From Candidatus Moraniibacteriota bacterium (GTDB lineage: Bacteria; Patescibacteriota; Minisyncoccia; Moranbacterales; GCA-2747515), in the NCBI GenBank assembly GCA_027016355.1, contig JALWAF010000166.1, positions 1 through 6,129 of the forward strand: DNA of 6,129 bases, in the 5' to 3' direction. Below the pieces are notes generated by a model that was given only the letters and a program-made list of their open reading frames with translations, ran no database searches and was not told the DNA's origin. Shown piece by piece: positions 4,562-6,129 of this stretch. The position numbers were made by a program, and so were the translations under genes. Within the stretch, counting starts at the first letter, position 1, and the number at the start of each line of letters is the position of its first letter.

Positions 4562-6129
4562 TCAATAATTGATATCAACAATATTTAACTGCACATTCAC
4601 ATTGCCATTCCATTCATTTTTTTGTACATTTGCCAATACATTTATTTTATCTCCTTTATATAATAAACTAACCATAAATCCACGTCCAAAAGCTATTGCA
4701 TCTATTTTATCTTCTCCTGATTGCAAAGTCATCTTTAAATGTGCTTGATTTGAGCCAATCGCTCTTATATCAGATACAATTAAATCATAAATTGCAAAAA
4801 TAGGTTCTTCATTACCTTCTCCAAATGGTTCCAAGCTACTCAATTCTTCTACAAGTTTTAGATCAATATCTTTCAATTCTATTTTGATATCAGCATTTAG
4901 TACGACTTCATCTGAAATATCTTTTGTTTTTTCTTTCACGACTTTATTAGCTTGCTCACAAAACTTTGCAAAATTTTCATTTTCAATTACCGCTCCAGCT
5001 GCCTGCTCATGTCCTCCATACTTCTCTAAACAATCCTCACACTCATCCAATACATCTACGATATTTAAATCTCTTATACTTCTAAATGACCCCCTGCTTT
5101 CTTTATCAAATTTAGTAAAAATACCTGTAGGTTTTTGATATTTTTGTGCAATTTGTCCTGCTATTATTCCTACAATCCCCACTGGATAATCACTGTTTGC
5201 AATTAATATAAAATCTTTGTCTAAGTGATCTTTTTCTACAATCTTTTCTATATCTTTAGTTAGCTTTTGTGTGATTTCCCTACGCTCTATATTTTGACTT
5301 TCCACAAACTGAGCTAATTCTGTAGCGTCACTCACATCTTGCGTGCGCAATAATTCAAAAGAATGTTTTGCATGACTCATTCTCCCGGGTGCATTTATAC
5401 GTGGCGCTATTTGAAATGCTACTGTGCTTGCAACTATTTCTTTACTATTTACACCACTCACAGCCAAAAGCTGTTTATAACCCATCCTCTTCGTCTGTGA
5501 TAAAACCAAAAGACCATAATGCACCAAAACACGATTTTCTCCTACTAACGGCATACAATCTGCGACAGTGCCTACACACACAACATCCAATAACCATTTT
5601 AATTGTTCTTGTTGAGTTGGTTTAATTTTTTCAAACAATGCTTGCACAACTTTAAATGCTACTGCTGTACCAGACAGTTCTTTGAATGGATAAGTACAAC
5701 CTGGCAATTGTGGATTTATAATCGCATAAGCTTCTGGTAAAATTTCTGGTGCATGATGATGATCTGTAATTATCACATCAATTCCCTTCTCGTTTGCATA
5801 AGCAACTTCTTCTATATTTGAAGTGCCACAATCCACACTAAACATCAATGTTATCCCGTTTTTGACAAATTCATTAATTGCATTTTTGTTTATACCATGC
5901 CCCTCTGTAAGTTTATCTGGTATATAAACATCCACATTCAATCCCAGCATTTCCAGACCATCTGCAAGTACTGTTGCGCTATTCACACCATCAGCATCAT
6001 GATCACCAAATATTCCTATGATTTCTTGACTATCAATAGCTTTTTTTATACGTTTAACAACACGCTCCATATCTTTAAATAAAAATGGATCGTATAAGTT
6101 GTTATAATTAGGATTAAAAAAATTTTCAA
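4562..6129 (-). CDS. recJ: Single-stranded-DNA-specific exonuclease RecJ (5' end beyond window)
   Basis: RecJ degrades ssDNA 5'-3' in recombination and repair. Counting from the in-frame ATG at 6070, the DHH domain holds GDHDADG (22-28), SVDCG (78-82), Asp103-His-His and GTVAD (167-171). APRINAPGRM (222-231) follows, then the DHHA1 part with VGIVG (297-301) and YGGHEQAAG (351-359), the LEPFGEGN turn (413-420) and an OB-like C-terminus. All expected metal-binding residues are present. The 6070 ATG is not the start: the frame stays open for 19 more codons to the edge and reads FNPNYNNLYDPFLFKD, like the conserved segment before motif I in other RecJ proteins. The visible part is 521 residues; roughly 40-60 may be missing, judging from usual length. 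The gene ends with three in-frame stops in a row (TGA TAA TAG). Confidence 0.96.
   Translation of the reverse strand, partial: ENFFNPNYNNLYDPFLFKDMERVVKRIKKAIDSQEIIGIFGDHDADGVNSATVLADGLEMLGLNVDVYIPDKLTEGHGINKNAINEFVKNGITLMFSVDCGTSNIEEVAYANEKGIDVIITDHHHAPEILPEAYAIINPQLPGCTYPFKELSGTAVAFKVVQALFEKIKPTQQEQLKWLLDVVCVGTVADCMPLVGENRVLVHYGLLVLSQTKRMGYKQLLAVSGVNSKEIVASTVAFQIAPRINAPGRMSHAKHSFELLRTQDVSDATELAQFVESQNIERREITQKLTKDIEKIVEKDHLDKDFILIANSDYPVGIVGIIAGQIAQKYQKPTGIFTKFDKESRGSFRSIRDLNIVDVLDECEDCLEKYGGHEQAAGAVIENENFAKFCEQANKVVKEKTKDISDEVVLNADIKIELKDIDLKLVEELSSLEPFGEGNEEPIFAIYDLIVSDIRAIGSNQAHLKMTLQSGEDKIDAIAFGRGFMVSLLYKGDKINVLANVQKNEWNGNVNVQLNIVDINY

Noticed and set aside
3112..4564. Alternative genetic code with UGA read as glycine (seen in some Patescibacteria)
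   Set aside because: No confident gene has internal in-frame TGA, recJ ends at a TGA backed by TAA and TAG, and reading through the NTPase-CYTH TGA would run far into the next gene in the wrong frame.
6068..6070. ATG at 6070 as the recJ start
   Set aside because: The frame continues open to the window edge and the extra residues match the conserved stretch that precedes motif I in RecJ.

Overview
The window is AT-rich bacterial DNA with every confident gene on the minus strand, so transcription runs from right to left. Small compact genes, weak or absent Shine-Dalgarno sites in front of several of them, a membrane-anchored tandem-thioredoxin protein and a compact RecJ suggest a Patescibacteria/CPR-type genome. 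That placement is an inference from style, with no marker gene behind it. The standard code fits: TGA ends recJ and the NTPase-CYTH gene exactly where the families end.

In transcription order (right to left): (1) recJ, 5'-truncated by the window edge. The reading frame runs open past the first ATG at 6070 into conserved N-terminal RecJ sequence. (2) A gene-free stretch (4252-4561) holding a roughly 200-bp MITE/REPIN-like element and then a sigma70-type promoter. (3) A compact three-gene operon: a P-loop NTPase fused to a CYTH domain (start moved to 4251 because of a strong Shine-Dalgarno), then two small winged-helix-like proteins that look like a diverged tandem duplication, closed by a textbook Rho-independent terminator at 2454-2491. 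(4) A second REPIN-like element (2241-2404). (5) A single RNase HI gene. (6) A promoter followed by a two-gene unit, an 83-aa single-pass membrane protein and a membrane-anchored protein with two thioredoxin-fold domains, ending at a perfect 36-bp palindrome. The first 61 bases may carry the tail of a convergent plus-strand gene.

RecJ (5'-3' ssDNA exonuclease) and RNase HI (removal of RNA from RNA:DNA hybrids) are ordinary nucleic-acid maintenance genes. The thioredoxin protein and its small partner probably act at the outer face of the membrane in disulfide chemistry. The least explained part is the NTPase-CYTH/twin winged-helix operon. It is bracketed by two mobile-looking repeat elements, it is the only unit in the window with recognisable Shine-Dalgarno sites, and its CYTH domain appears to lack several canonical acidic residues. 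It is the best candidate here for something undescribed, but nothing in the sequence fixes its function.
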